From NCBI GenBank assembly GCA_964410665.1, contig CAYPIE010000005.1, positions 62,001 to 126,000 of the forward strand: a stretch of DNA of 64,000 nt. The letters are read 5' to 3'. A program made the position numbers and the translations under genes. The notes under the pieces are model-generated. The model was not told where the DNA came from and searched no databases. It saw only the letters and a list, made by a program, of their open reading frames with translations. Positions 8,823 to 17,199 of this stretch are shown here, in pieces. The stretch's first letter is position 1, and each line of letters starts with the position of its first letter. Origin of the DNA: CAYPIE01 sp964410665. Lineage in GTDB: Bacteria > Planctomycetota > Planctomycetia > Gemmatales > Gemmataceae.

Positions 8823-9308
8823 TTACTCCGCCCACAGTAAGATCCCCGGTGTAGCCTCACGTTGCCAAGTCCACAGGCAAACGGCCAAGTCATCGGGGCT
8901 GGAGATCTCTGGATCAAACCAGCGAACCGGCACCTGCCACGCTCGGGCCACCGGCTCGGCGAACACCGCACAGTTATCGCGACCAATCCCCTGCTGCCAA
9001 GCTCGGTACCCGCGCACACCCACAATCATCTGCAACGGGAGCTGTAAATCGTGCACTGCATTGCGAAAGGCATCACCGGCTTCGAAAAAGCCGGTGCACT
9101 GCATGACCACCAGTGGCTGAGCTCCGCCCAGTAGTAACCCTGCTGCGAGGCCGATTGCCTCGCCTTCGCGGCTCACGCGTAGCAAACGTGGCAGCCGCGC
9201 CGCGGCTAAGGACGCCTCCCAGGTTCCCAGATGGCTATCGGGAATCCAGACGATATGGCTGATCTGGCACTCGGCAAGCAGCTTGGAAATGGCGGTTCCG
9301 TCAACCAT
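8823..9308 (-). CDS. ThDP-dependent decarboxylase, alpha (ComD-like) subunit
   Basis: A 161-residue PYR domain. The catalytic Glu that activates ThDP lies in SREGEAIGLAAG, followed by MQCTGFFEAGDAFRN, as in ComD and the N-terminal half of phosphonopyruvate decarboxylase. The ATG at 9308 has a strong GGAGGAGAG site. The PP-domain partner follows by four bases, so the two should form an alpha-beta enzyme with the active site between them. The upstream gene, the AAA ATPase, is divergent, and its start is only 139 bases away, so a compact bidirectional promoter is expected. Confidence 0.75.
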   Translation of the reverse strand: MVDGTAISKLLAECQISHIVWIPDSHLGTWEASLAAARLPRLLRVSREGEAIGLAAGLLLGGAQPLVVMQCTGFFEAGDAFRNAVHDLQLPLQMIVGVRGYRAWQQGIGRDNCAVFAEPVARAWQVPVRWFDPEISSPDDLAVCLWTWQREATPGILLWAE

Positions 9309-9447
9309 TGCTCTCCTCCCTCGCCAGGGTGCTGTCGGCTGAGCGCATGAGCTATATTCCTGGTGATGTGCGGATACCCGGTCGGCACCCGCTGGGCTGA
9401 CCGGCGTAGAAAACTCTGCCAGCCTCGCTTGAGGGATGATCGCCGTC

Positions 9448-11097
9448 ATGCGTTTTATTATTGCACCCGAATTTCATGAGCAGATGCTTCAGCAGGACTA
9501 TCATACCCCGGATTGCTATGTCCGGCCCGGTCAATACCTCCATCACATGTATATCGATGGTGTCAAGTATGTCATCGCTCCGGCTCTGTTGCAATGCATT
9601 GAAAAGGCCGAGGCCAACCAGGACGAGGAAGCCCTGCACCATCTGATGTTGCACAAAGCGCATTACGACATCCTGCTGGAGGAGGCCGAATGCCAGGGGA
9701 GCCTCGATGGCGTCACCCTGCTCGGTGATCCGCCTCCGGACGATGATGAAGCGGTACCGAGGACCACCAATCCGTATATCCCCCAGCAGCCGGTAGCCTG
9801 GGAAGAATTCGGTTTGTCGTTGCCTTTTATTATCGAGAATGTGCTCCGCATGATCTACAGCCGGGGACGCATCACCGGGAGCAATCTCGCTGCGGAACTA
9901 AAACTACCCTTTGGCTCGATTCAGCAAGTGTTGCATACGATGCGTAAGCAGGGCCTGATCGACATCGTCGGCCAAAAAGGTGGTGGGGGCGAGGCCACCT
10001 TCGAATATGAAATTAAACCCCCCAAAGGCGCCGCTGCCTTGGAGGATGCCCTGGACAAAACTTCCTATGTCGGCCCACTCCCCGTCCCGTTTGAAGACTA
10101 CGTCGAGTCCGTACTGGCACAGTCGGTACGCAAGCTCGTCGTGACGCGGCGAAGTATCCAGATGGCTTTTGAGGATCTGATTATCACCGACGAGGTGTTT
10201 AATGAGATTGGGCCAGCAATCAACTCCACCTCATCGATCTTCTTTTTTGGCTTTCCAGGCAACGGGAAGACCAGTGTGGCTGAGCGGATCACCCGGCTCA
10301 TGGGCGATGAAATCTTCATCCCGTACGCGGTCGAGGCCAATGGCCAAATTATCAAGTTGTTCGACCCAATTCTCCACACGCCGATACAATCGGGCGATGA
10401 AGACCTCGAAGATGGCGTCGAGGCAATGCTCAAACAAACACAATTTGCCGACAAGCGCTTTATCCGCATTAAGCGACCGACGATTGTGGTCGGTGGCGAG
10501 CTGATTCTGCAGATGCTCGACTTACGGTACCACCAAGTCGGTAAGTTTTACGAAGCCCCGCTCCAGATGAAGGCGAATGGCGGGATCTTTATGATCGATG
10601 ACTTTGGCCGCCAGCAGATCCGTCCAATGGACTTGCTCAATCGTTGGATTGTCCCACTCGAAAAACGATATGACTATTTAACAACCGTTTCGGGAAACAA
10701 GATCGAACTCCCCTTCGATGTGTTGTTGATCTTCTCGACCAACCTCGACCCGACTCAACTTGCCGATGAGGCCTTCTTGCGACGTATCAAGTTCAAAATC
10801 GAGATCCGTGATCCCGATGAAATGCAATTTCGCGCCATCTTCCAACTGGTGTGTCAGAAGCGAAATCTGCCCTATGATGACAAGGGTATCGATTATTTGA
10901 TTGAAAAATGGTACAAACCTGTGAACCGTCCATTCCGCATGTGTCAGCCCCGCGACCTGCTCGACCAAATGACCGCGATCGCGAAATACAATATGGAACG
11001 GGTCACCTTTAGCCCGGACCTGATCGATGCTGGGGCGGCGACCTACTTTATCAGTAACGAGCAACGCGACTTTGGCGCCAAGGTCCGCCTCGACTAA
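9448..11097 (+). CDS. AAA-type ATPase with N-terminal winged-helix domain
   Basis: A 549-residue cytoplasmic protein. An N-terminal region is followed by a winged-helix-like segment (about residues 115-185: SRGRITGSNLAAELKLP..QQVLHTMRKQGLIDIVGQ), then an ATPase core with Walker A GFPGNGKTS near residue 267, a Walker B-like GIFMIDDFGRQQ, and a sensor segment IFSTNLDP with LRRIKFK as arginine finger/sensor 2. Similar MoxR/AAA proteins with this layout are found in planctomycetes and other phyla without an assigned role. The ATG at 9448 is preferred, as GAGGG abuts the earlier ATG at 9436. The HDAC-like gene follows by 21 bases in the same operon. The targets are unknown. Confidence 0.75.
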   Translation: MRFIIAPEFHEQMLQQDYHTPDCYVRPGQYLHHMYIDGVKYVIAPALLQCIEKAEANQDEEALHHLMLHKAHYDILLEEAECQGSLDGVTLLGDPPPDDDEAVPRTTNPYIPQQPVAWEEFGLSLPFIIENVLRMIYSRGRITGSNLAAELKLPFGSIQQVLHTMRKQGLIDIVGQKGGGGEATFEYEIKPPKGAAALEDALDKTSYVGPLPVPFEDYVESVLAQSVRKLVVTRRSIQMAFEDLIITDEVFNEIGPAINSTSSIFFFGFPGNGKTSVAERITRLMGDEIFIPYAVEANGQIIKLFDPILHTPIQSGDEDLEDGVEAMLKQTQFADKRFIRIKRPTIVVGGELILQMLDLRYHQVGKFYEAPLQMKANGGIFMIDDFGRQQIRPMDLLNRWIVPLEKRYDYLTTVSGNKIELPFDVLLIFSTNLDPTQLADEAFLRRIKFKIEIRDPDEMQFRAIFQLVCQKRNLPYDDKGIDYLIEKWYKPVNRPFRMCQPRDLLDQMTAIAKYNMERVTFSPDLIDAGAATYFISNEQRDFGAKVRLD

Positions 11098-11118
11098 CTG
11101 CTGCGCAGGATGGCACGG

Positions 11119-12066
11119 ATGACTCGACTGTTCTACGATCCTTTGTTCCTTGAGCATCAGACCGGCCGTCACGTGGAGCAACCGGCCCGCTACCAAGTCG
11201 TGGCCGAAAGACTTGGGCAGACGGGTTTACTCGAGGCCTGCACGACGGGCCACTATCGGCCTCTTGATGCCGAGTCGCTAGCGCGGCTTCATTCGCCTTC
11301 ACAGATCGCTCGAGTCGAGCAGCAAGCCCAGGGTGGTGGTGGTCACCTCGATCCAGACACTGTGGTCAGTCCGGCATCGTACCGGGTCGGTTGTGCCGCA
11401 GCGGGGGCCTGCGTCGCTGCCGTCGATGCCGTCCTAAATGGACCGGATACCCAGGCATTCTGTCTTGTCCGTCCCCCGGGGCATCATGCGACCCCCGAGC
11501 GGAGTATGGGCTTCTGTTTGTTCAATAGCATTGGTTTAGCCGCCGAGCATGCCTTGCGAATCCATGGTTTGGAGCGAATTCTGATCGTGGATTGGGATGT
11601 ACATCATGGGAATGGTACCCAGGATTGTTTTTACACCGATCCGAGGGTGCATTTTCTCAGTATCCATCGCTATGGACACTTGTTTTATCCGGGCACAGGC
11701 GCAGCCGATGAGATCGGGGAAGGGGCTGGGCGTGGCTTCACCTGCAATGTCCCCATGGCCTATGGGACTTCACGCGAAGTGTATCGGCAGGAATTCGAAC
11801 GGGCACTTTATGCAGCGGCGGAGCAGATTCAACCACAGCTCGTGTTCGTGAGTGCCGGGTTCGATGCCCATATCCGAGACCCGATCGGTTCTCTGGGCCT
11901 GGAGACGGAAGACTTTGTCACGCTTACGCAACAGGTACAGGATGTGGCCCGGAGTCATGCCAAGGGCCGACTAGTAAGTTGCTTGGAAGGGGGGTACCAC
12001 CTTGAAGCTTTGGCCGATTCAGTCCAGGCACACCTCGAGACCTTACTGAGCGTCGCGAAGCCCTAA
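11119..12066 (+). CDS. Histone deacetylase-family (acetoin utilisation/APAH type) deacetylase
   Basis: A 315-residue zinc-dependent deacetylase of the arginase/HDAC fold. The visible active-site blocks are RPPGHHATPE (His-His charge relay), DWDVHHGNGTQD (zinc Asp and His), SAGFDAHIRDP (second zinc Asp) and EGGYHLE, carrying the transition-state Tyr. Bacterial members remove acetyl groups from polyamines or small molecules as well as proteins. The start at 11119 has AGGA eight bases upstream; ATG 11110 is the alternative. It lies directly after the AAA ATPase and converges on the rhodopsin operon with a 16-base gap. Substrate undetermined; polyamine deacetylation is possible because speA is also in this window. 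Confidence 0.88.
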   Translation: MTRLFYDPLFLEHQTGRHVEQPARYQVVAERLGQTGLLEACTTGHYRPLDAESLARLHSPSQIARVEQQAQGGGGHLDPDTVVSPASYRVGCAAAGACVAAVDAVLNGPDTQAFCLVRPPGHHATPERSMGFCLFNSIGLAAEHALRIHGLERILIVDWDVHHGNGTQDCFYTDPRVHFLSIHRYGHLFYPGTGAADEIGEGAGRGFTCNVPMAYGTSREVYRQEFERALYAAAEQIQPQLVFVSAGFDAHIRDPIGSLGLETEDFVTLTQQVQDVARSHAKGRLVSCLEGGYHLEALADSVQAHLETLLSVAKP

Positions 12067-12082
12067 ACAAGGGATTGCAGGT

Positions 12083-12397
12083 TCAAAACTCTAGCATTTG
12101 TGGATCAGACATGGCTACCACAAAGATTTTACCATCACCGATCCGGCCCGTACGAGCCACCTTGGCGATCCGGTCCGCCACTTCAAGATACCGCTCATCA
12201 CGAACGTAAGCGATGATCTCTACCTTAGGCAGGAAGGCCAGACTATACTCGCTGCCAATGTAGCGATCGAGATAGCCCTTTTGCCGACCATAGCCTTTGG
12301 CTTCGCGGACGGCACAGGCGATCACCTGAAGTTCCGTAATCGTATCGAGCACTTCTTGCACACGAAACGGTCGGACGATGATGGTGAGTTGCTTCAT
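12083..12397 (-). CDS. GlnB/PII-like signal protein with altered C terminus
   Basis: A 104-residue PII-family protein. The core matches GlnB: KGYGRQKGY at the T-loop entry, Tyr51 in GSEYSLAFLPKVE at exactly the position uridylylated in enterobacterial GlnB, and TGRIGDGKIFV with Lys90. Canonical PII then has a C-terminal stretch with Arg101 and Arg103 that contact ATP; here it is replaced by VVAMSDPQMLEF and the protein ends. Nucleotide binding may therefore differ. Its start overlaps the stop of the small membrane protein by four bases, making it the last gene of the rhodopsin/carotenoid operon. PII proteins read 2-oxoglutarate and ATP/ADP and often bind membrane targets; the neighbouring membrane protein is a candidate partner (inference). 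Confidence 0.85.
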   Translation of the reverse strand: MKQLTIIVRPFRVQEVLDTITELQVIACAVREAKGYGRQKGYLDRYIGSEYSLAFLPKVEIIAYVRDERYLEVADRIAKVARTGRIGDGKIFVVAMSDPQMLEF

Positions 12398-12615
12398 GCT
12401 TCCGTGGAATGTGGCTCGAGAAAGGTTGACATCCGCCAGAACACCAGCGACAGCACCAAGGAGGTTCCTGCATAATACCAGGGCAAGTTTCCGTAATCCT
12501 CTTGTTTTTTATTGACGCCAACCATCACAAACAGGACTGCGCCGAGGAACAGGGTTAACGCCAGCGCATAGCAAGCTAGGGAAAACATCTCTCGGCTGGA
12601 ACCCTTTGTCGACAT
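12394..12615 (-). CDS. Small two-helix membrane protein of the rhodopsin operon
   Basis: A 73-residue protein with two predicted transmembrane helices, roughly residues 12-34 (LACYALALTLFLGAVLFVMVG) and 46-61 (WYYAGTSLVLSLVFW), joined by a short charged loop NKKQEDYGN. It starts four bases after crtB and overlaps the PII-like gene by four bases, so it is an intended operon member and not a chance frame. I recognise no family. Positions beside a PII protein are typical for PII-controlled membrane proteins (as with AmtB-GlnK), but this protein is far too small for a transporter. Confidence 0.7.
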   Translation of the reverse strand: MSTKGSSREMFSLACYALALTLFLGAVLFVMVGVNKKQEDYGNLPWYYAGTSLVLSLVFWRMSTFLEPHSTEA

Positions 12616-12619
12616 GGTC

Positions 12620-13525
12620 TCACCCTTGGGTTGGAGGTTGTAATTGAATATTGTCGTAGCACCAGACGCGTTGTGGGACTCGCGACGGACCCGGTGTTAG
12701 CGGTCGCGAACTCGCCGCTTGCATTGCTGCGCCGATGAGTCCAACCTTGGTCGTGGTTGGGACAACGACTCGGCGGTTGATCGGATAGTCCAGCGCAACG
12801 AGGCGGGTTCCGATGGCACGATAAACTCGTTGGGCGACATCGATCGCCAACCCGGCTCGACGGTCGAGATCGTTCAGCCCCGCACAACCCGAGGCATAGT
12901 AGTCTTCCGCCAGGGCCAACAAGCGGGCCAACACCTGCGGAACCTCCGGGTCACCCCAGTTCGGGGTGCGCGGTGGGGTAAACCACTCGGCTGGCAGGTA
13001 ACAGCGGCCACGTTCCGCATCTTCACGCACATCGCGGGCAATGTTGGTCAGCTGCATGGCCATCCCCAGGTGAGCGGCATGGAGCATGGCATGCTCGCGT
13101 CGAACCCCTAGCACATGTGCCATCATCAGACCAACCGTCCCCGCCACCTGATAAGTGTATTTTTCCAGTTCCGCTTGGGTTTGCAGGCGTGGACAAGACA
13201 GATCAGTCGCCATGCCCTCCAGAAGATCGTCCAAGTAGACGCAAGGGATGCCTCGGCGACGCAACAACGACTGCATCCGGTCCATAAGCGGATTGCCGGG
13301 TTTCGCTCCCCGGTTGAGCGTTGACAATTCCTGACGTAGTTCGTCAAGTTTGGCACGGGCTTCGATCGGGGAAGGAGCGTGATCAACCGCGTCATCTGCC
13401 CGACGGCACCAGGCATAAAGCAACACGGCATCCTGGCGGGCTTGGGGCGGAAGTAACCGCGCCGCTAAAGCGAAACTCTTTGAGTGGTGACGGATCACCC
13501 CTGCAATAGCATTCTCTTGGCTCAT
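12620..13525 (-). CDS. crtB: Phytoene synthase
   Basis: CrtB condenses two GGPP to phytoene. This 301-residue protein has the squalene/phytoene synthase blocks: HHSKSFALAARLLP, the first Asp-rich motif DDAVD (residues 44-48), YTYQVAGTVGLMM, and the second Asp-rich motif QLTNIARDVREDAERGRCYLP around residues 158-178. It overlaps the crtI stop by four bases (ATGA), consistent with coupled translation. HpnC/HpnD squalene-route homologues share these motifs, but the position between crtI and crtE/crtY favours phytoene synthesis. The C-terminal 25 residues are Pro/Arg-rich and probably unstructured. Confidence 0.92.
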   Translation of the reverse strand: MSQENAIAGVIRHHSKSFALAARLLPPQARQDAVLLYAWCRRADDAVDHAPSPIEARAKLDELRQELSTLNRGAKPGNPLMDRMQSLLRRRGIPCVYLDDLLEGMATDLSCPRLQTQAELEKYTYQVAGTVGLMMAHVLGVRREHAMLHAAHLGMAMQLTNIARDVREDAERGRCYLPAEWFTPPRTPNWGDPEVPQVLARLLALAEDYYASGCAGLNDLDRRAGLAIDVAQRVYRAIGTRLVALDYPINRRVVVPTTTKVGLIGAAMQAASSRPLTPGPSRVPQRVWCYDNIQLQPPTQG

Positions 13526-15018
13526 GCGTTTAGGGCAAAATCCTGTGCGATCACCTGTGCAGTCGCCTTGGCTGAGTTGATCACACCGGGCACCCCGGCA
13601 CCGGGATGAGTACCAGCGCCAACCAGATAGAGACCAGGGATTTTTGGGTCGCGATTATGCGGCCTAAACCAGGCGCTCTGCCGCAACCGTGGCGCTACCG
13701 AAAATGCGGATCCCTGATAGGCATTGAGCACAGACGCAAAGTCGGTAGGCGTGAACATCCGTTGCGTAACGACGTGTTGACGAAGATTTGGGAGATAAGT
13801 CTCTAAGTGGGTGAGAATTCGCTCAGCGTAGATTGGGCCGAACTTCGACCAATCAATGGATGCTTGACCTAGATGCGGTACCGGACTGAGGACATAGAAA
13901 GCCTCACAACCTTCCGGGGCAAGCGACGGATCGGTGATGGTCGGTGCGTGCAGATACAGACTGAAGTCGTCGGGAATCGTCTGCCCGTGGAAGATATCGT
14001 CGAGTAGACCCTTGAAGCGTGACCCAAACAGGATGGTGTGGTGGGCCAGCTCGGGGTAACGCCGGTTCGTGCCGAAATACAAAACGAACAACGACATCGA
14101 CCAAGACATGCGTTGCAACCGCCGCTGCATGTTTTGCGCTGGTGGATGGTTGGCGTAGAGCTGCGCGTAGGTGTGATGGAGATCGGCGTTGGAGACCACC
14201 AGGTCAAATGGTTCCGCCATTTGTTGATCGGTATCAATGCGATGGATCGTCCCATCGAGCTCGATGTGCTGAACCGGCGTGGCCAGGCGGAGCTCGCCGC
14301 CAATGTCGGTAAACAGTCGGACCAAAGCCTGAACCAGAGCACCCGTACCGCCCCGGGGGAAGTAGACACCCCACTCCCGTTCCAGATAGTGAATGAGACA
14401 GTAGATCGAGCTAGTCTCATAGGGGTTACCGCCGACCAACAGCGAATGAAAACTAAATGCTTGCCGAAGATGTTCGTTGCGGATAAAGCGGGCGACAGTG
14501 CGGTAGACCGAGCGGTCGGCACGCAGCCAACCCAAATGCGGTGCCACGCGGACCATATCCCAGATCTTTAAAAAGGGATAAGCTGCCAGTTCGGTGTAGC
14601 CTTTGGCAAACACCCGGCGAGCATAGTCAGCGAAACGTTGATAGCCAGCGACATCGTCCGGATTGATCTTGCGAATCTGCTCCAGGAGTTGGGTTTCTTC
14701 GCCCACGTAATCGAATTCCGTCCCGTCACCCCAGACCAGCCGGTAGAAAGGCGTGACCGGCAGCAATTCGAGATAATCCGTAAGGCGGCGTCCGGCCACA
14801 GTGAACAGTTCTTCGATGCAATGCGGAGCGGTTATCACCGTGGGACCAGCATCGAAGGTAAACCCCGCATCCCGATAGACGTAGGCACGTCCACCAGGGA
14901 GGTCGCGGGCTTCGAACAACACGGTCTGGATGCCAAGCGCCTGTAATCGGATCGCTGCGGCAAGGCCGCCAAAACCCGCACCAATCACCGCGGCACGCGT
15001 TGAATGCCCTTTAACCAT
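13522..15018 (-). CDS. crtI: Phytoene desaturase (CrtI type)
   Basis: A 498-residue FAD-dependent desaturase that should carry phytoene to lycopene. The N-terminal dinucleotide fold is AAVIGAGFGGLAAAIRL followed by FEARDLPGGRAYVY; the C-terminal bacterial CrtI signature is IPGLYLVGAGTHPGAGVPGV. The start is taken at ATG 15018, 8 bases inside the crtE stop; the open frame continues 70 codons upstream but that part is the crtE gene in another frame. The number of desaturation steps cannot be read from sequence, but a downstream CrtY-type cyclase and Blh require lycopene then beta-carotene, implying four steps. Confidence 0.93.
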   Translation of the reverse strand: MVKGHSTRAAVIGAGFGGLAAAIRLQALGIQTVLFEARDLPGGRAYVYRDAGFTFDAGPTVITAPHCIEELFTVAGRRLTDYLELLPVTPFYRLVWGDGTEFDYVGEETQLLEQIRKINPDDVAGYQRFADYARRVFAKGYTELAAYPFLKIWDMVRVAPHLGWLRADRSVYRTVARFIRNEHLRQAFSFHSLLVGGNPYETSSIYCLIHYLEREWGVYFPRGGTGALVQALVRLFTDIGGELRLATPVQHIELDGTIHRIDTDQQMAEPFDLVVSNADLHHTYAQLYANHPPAQNMQRRLQRMSWSMSLFVLYFGTNRRYPELAHHTILFGSRFKGLLDDIFHGQTIPDDFSLYLHAPTITDPSLAPEGCEAFYVLSPVPHLGQASIDWSKFGPIYAERILTHLETYLPNLRQHVVTQRMFTPTDFASVLNAYQGSAFSVAPRLRQSAWFRPHNRDPKIPGLYLVGAGTHPGAGVPGVINSAKATAQVIAQDFALNA

Positions 15019-16057
15019 AGCGATGCTCCAGCCGATCGATGGTACGACGTAAGTCGTCAAGTACCGCTGAGTTTCCCAGCACTTGCTGAAGGCGGATGAA
15101 TGCCTGCCCCAACCACTCATGAATGCGTTGAGGCGCGATCTCGGCGAGTTCATCCCGTAATGTTTGAGCAAGATCGGCCGGCTGACAGGATTGTTCGCCG
15201 AGGTCAGCCAGCTGGCGTTGCAGCGCACGCACCTTCAGCGGCGTAGCGGTCTCCGCCAGCCAAGCCCATGGCCAAGTGACTCGGGCCAGGCGGAGATCTT
15301 CAAAAGCACGGTTGATGGTCGTCGAGCCCCGCAATTCACACCAGTCGTTCTGCATCTGAAGGCCGATCCCTAAATCATAGCCGAACTGGATGAGGGCCTT
15401 CGTCTGTTCAGGCGGTGCTTCTGCGGCATGGGCCCCAAGCCCTGCGGCCAGGGCCATCAGGGCACCCGCTTTGCCACGACTGATCGCCAAGGCGACGCGG
15501 GGTAATTCTTGTTCGCTGAGCAGGGTCACTTGGGCGGTGAGATCCAGGGCTTGGCCGTGATGACAATCTTGGATCATCGCCTGGGCGAGTCGATGGCACT
15601 GGAGTTCGGCCTGCATGGGTAAGTGCAGTGTACTGAGCAGATTAAGCGCACGAAAGTAGAGCCAGTTACCCGTGTTCAGAGCGACCGGGGTCCCGACCAA
15701 ACGGTGTAGGGCGGGGCGCCCACGTCGCTCGTTCGAGCCATCTTCAATGTCGTCGATGACCAGAGAACCGGTATGCAAGAGTTCCACGACGAATGGAAGA
15801 CCGGCGGGCATGGGGAGTATCGCTCCGCTCAGTCGCCAGGCAAGCTCGGTCAACTGCCGGCGGAACTGCTTACCGGGGCGGCAGAGGATTTCGCGGACCG
15901 GTTCGCAAAGCGCTTCGCGCCAAAGATCCAGAGGGACGTCGTCGGCGGATTTCTCGAGCTCTCGGAGCAGGAGGGTGATCTCTGCTGGAACACTCTGTGT
16001 TGGCGATTCGAGTGTGCCTGGAGTCTCACCGGGGATCGATAAGGTCGGGGTTGCCAT
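15011..16057 (-). CDS. crtE: Polyprenyl (geranylgeranyl) diphosphate synthase
   Basis: A 348-residue trans-prenyltransferase that should provide GGPP for CrtB. The first Asp-rich motif is intact (DDIED, residues 102-106, preceded by LLHTGSLVI and followed by RRGRPALHR). The second, normally DDxxD, reads NDWCE at 237-241 in GLQMQNDWCEL, so one Asp is Asn and the last is Glu. The downstream DLRLARVTWPWAW keeps the usual D..GK-T-P pattern only loosely. The enzyme may still be active, because the first metal site governs catalysis, but product length is uncertain. The ATG overlaps the crtY stop by one base (TAATG), a typical coupling arrangement. Confidence 0.85.
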   Translation of the reverse strand: MATPTLSIPGETPGTLESPTQSVPAEITLLLRELEKSADDVPLDLWREALCEPVREILCRPGKQFRRQLTELAWRLSGAILPMPAGLPFVVELLHTGSLVIDDIEDGSNERRGRPALHRLVGTPVALNTGNWLYFRALNLLSTLHLPMQAELQCHRLAQAMIQDCHHGQALDLTAQVTLLSEQELPRVALAISRGKAGALMALAAGLGAHAAEAPPEQTKALIQFGYDLGIGLQMQNDWCELRGSTTINRAFEDLRLARVTWPWAWLAETATPLKVRALQRQLADLGEQSCQPADLAQTLRDELAEIAPQRIHEWLGQAFIRLQQVLGNSAVLDDLRRTIDRLEHRYG

Positions 16058-17199
16058 TATGCCATCTCCAAAGCACGCCAGAAGCCACGACGGGTTAGCC
16101 CGCTGGGTGGACGGCCGATCAAAACCCGTAGCATGTCCATCCCGGTCGCCCGTAAAGCATAAAAGCGTTCGACCGCCGGTTCTGACAGAACGCGATAGAA
16201 GCGGCGAAACACTTTCCAACGCTGCGTGGGTTCAATTAAACAAAACAGTAATCGATTTAATAGCCGTGCATACGCTTGTCGGGGCAAAATTGGTTGCAGA
16301 GCTTGGCGGAGATTCTTGCTTAGCTGCTCTGGCCTGGATCGGGCCACCGTCAGTGCAAAACGTAAGGCGAGCGGGAAGGAATAACCGGTTGCCGGATGAT
16401 ACCACCCACCGCGATACCCACCGCGAAAGGGCGGGGTACTACGCGGGCGATCAACTGCTTGCCAAGGCATGGGCAGGATCCCCTCTTCCTGGCGGTAGAT
16501 CTGTCGGATCGTGTGGTCGTGCTGGTTCAGATAATCCTGGATTCGTTGTTGTGAGCGTTGTTCATCCAACTTGGGTGAGTCGGCAAAATAGGTATCTTCA
16601 AACAGCACCCGTGTTGAGCTAAACGGCAGAACATAGACGAAGCGAAAGCCATCGTCCTGGACCATGCAGGCATCCATCAGGGTCGGCAACGGATCTTCCC
16701 ATGGCCGATCGAGCTCAACCTCCAGCCCAACAAATTTCTGATAGCCACACCCCGAGGTTGGCAAGCGACCTGGGCCCCGTCCATCGATCACAACCGGGGC
16801 GGTGAAACGCGTACCATTCTCGAGCTCGATCGAATTCGCAGCCACGGTGCGGACCCGGGTGTTCAAGCACAAGTCCCACCCCGGTTGTTGGGTAAAAACG
16901 GATCCAATTACCTTGGCAAATTGTTGACTGGAAATCGCCGCATAACGGCTACTGAGGGTGGCGGCATAGCCGGGAAAGCGGATGGTGTAGCCAGGCCAGT
17001 GACCAATGACCAAAGGAGTAATCAGTGGCAGTTGCTTTTCCGGGATATCGCCCGCGTGGAAAGACCAGGTGTGATTGCCGCCGAGTGTAGCGGTGGCTTC
17101 GATCAGCAGTACCCGCAGCTCCGGCTGGTATTGCGCCAAGGCGAGAGCCGTTAACCCGTTCTGAAGGCCTCCCCCGACGAGGATCCGGTCATATTGCAT
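16057..17199 (-). CDS. crtY: Lycopene beta-cyclase (CrtY type)
   Basis: A 380-residue flavoprotein that cyclises both ends of lycopene to beta-carotene. Motifs: N-terminal DRILVGGGLQNGLTALAL, the CrtY-type GGNHTWSFH, the central FVYVLPFSSTRVLFEDTYF, and GGYRGGWYHPATGYSFPLALR. The start at ATG 17199 has GGGAGG within the end of blh and overlaps it by 11 bases. No hydroxylase or ketolase (crtZ/crtW/crtO) is present in the operon, so beta-carotene is the expected product, used next by Blh. Confidence 0.93.
   Translation of the reverse strand: MQYDRILVGGGLQNGLTALALAQYQPELRVLLIEATATLGGNHTWSFHAGDIPEKQLPLITPLVIGHWPGYTIRFPGYAATLSSRYAAISSQQFAKVIGSVFTQQPGWDLCLNTRVRTVAANSIELENGTRFTAPVVIDGRGPGRLPTSGCGYQKFVGLEVELDRPWEDPLPTLMDACMVQDDGFRFVYVLPFSSTRVLFEDTYFADSPKLDEQRSQQRIQDYLNQHDHTIRQIYRQEEGILPMPWQAVDRPRSTPPFRGGYRGGWYHPATGYSFPLALRFALTVARSRPEQLSKNLRQALQPILPRQAYARLLNRLLFCLIEPTQRWKVFRRFYRVLSEPAVERFYALRATGMDMLRVLIGRPPSGLTRRGFWRALEMA

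Noticed and set aside
13522..15228. Longer CrtI with 70 extra N-terminal residues
   Set aside because: The extra part overlaps crtE in another frame and lacks any relation to CrtI; the FAD motif begins right after the ATG at 15018.
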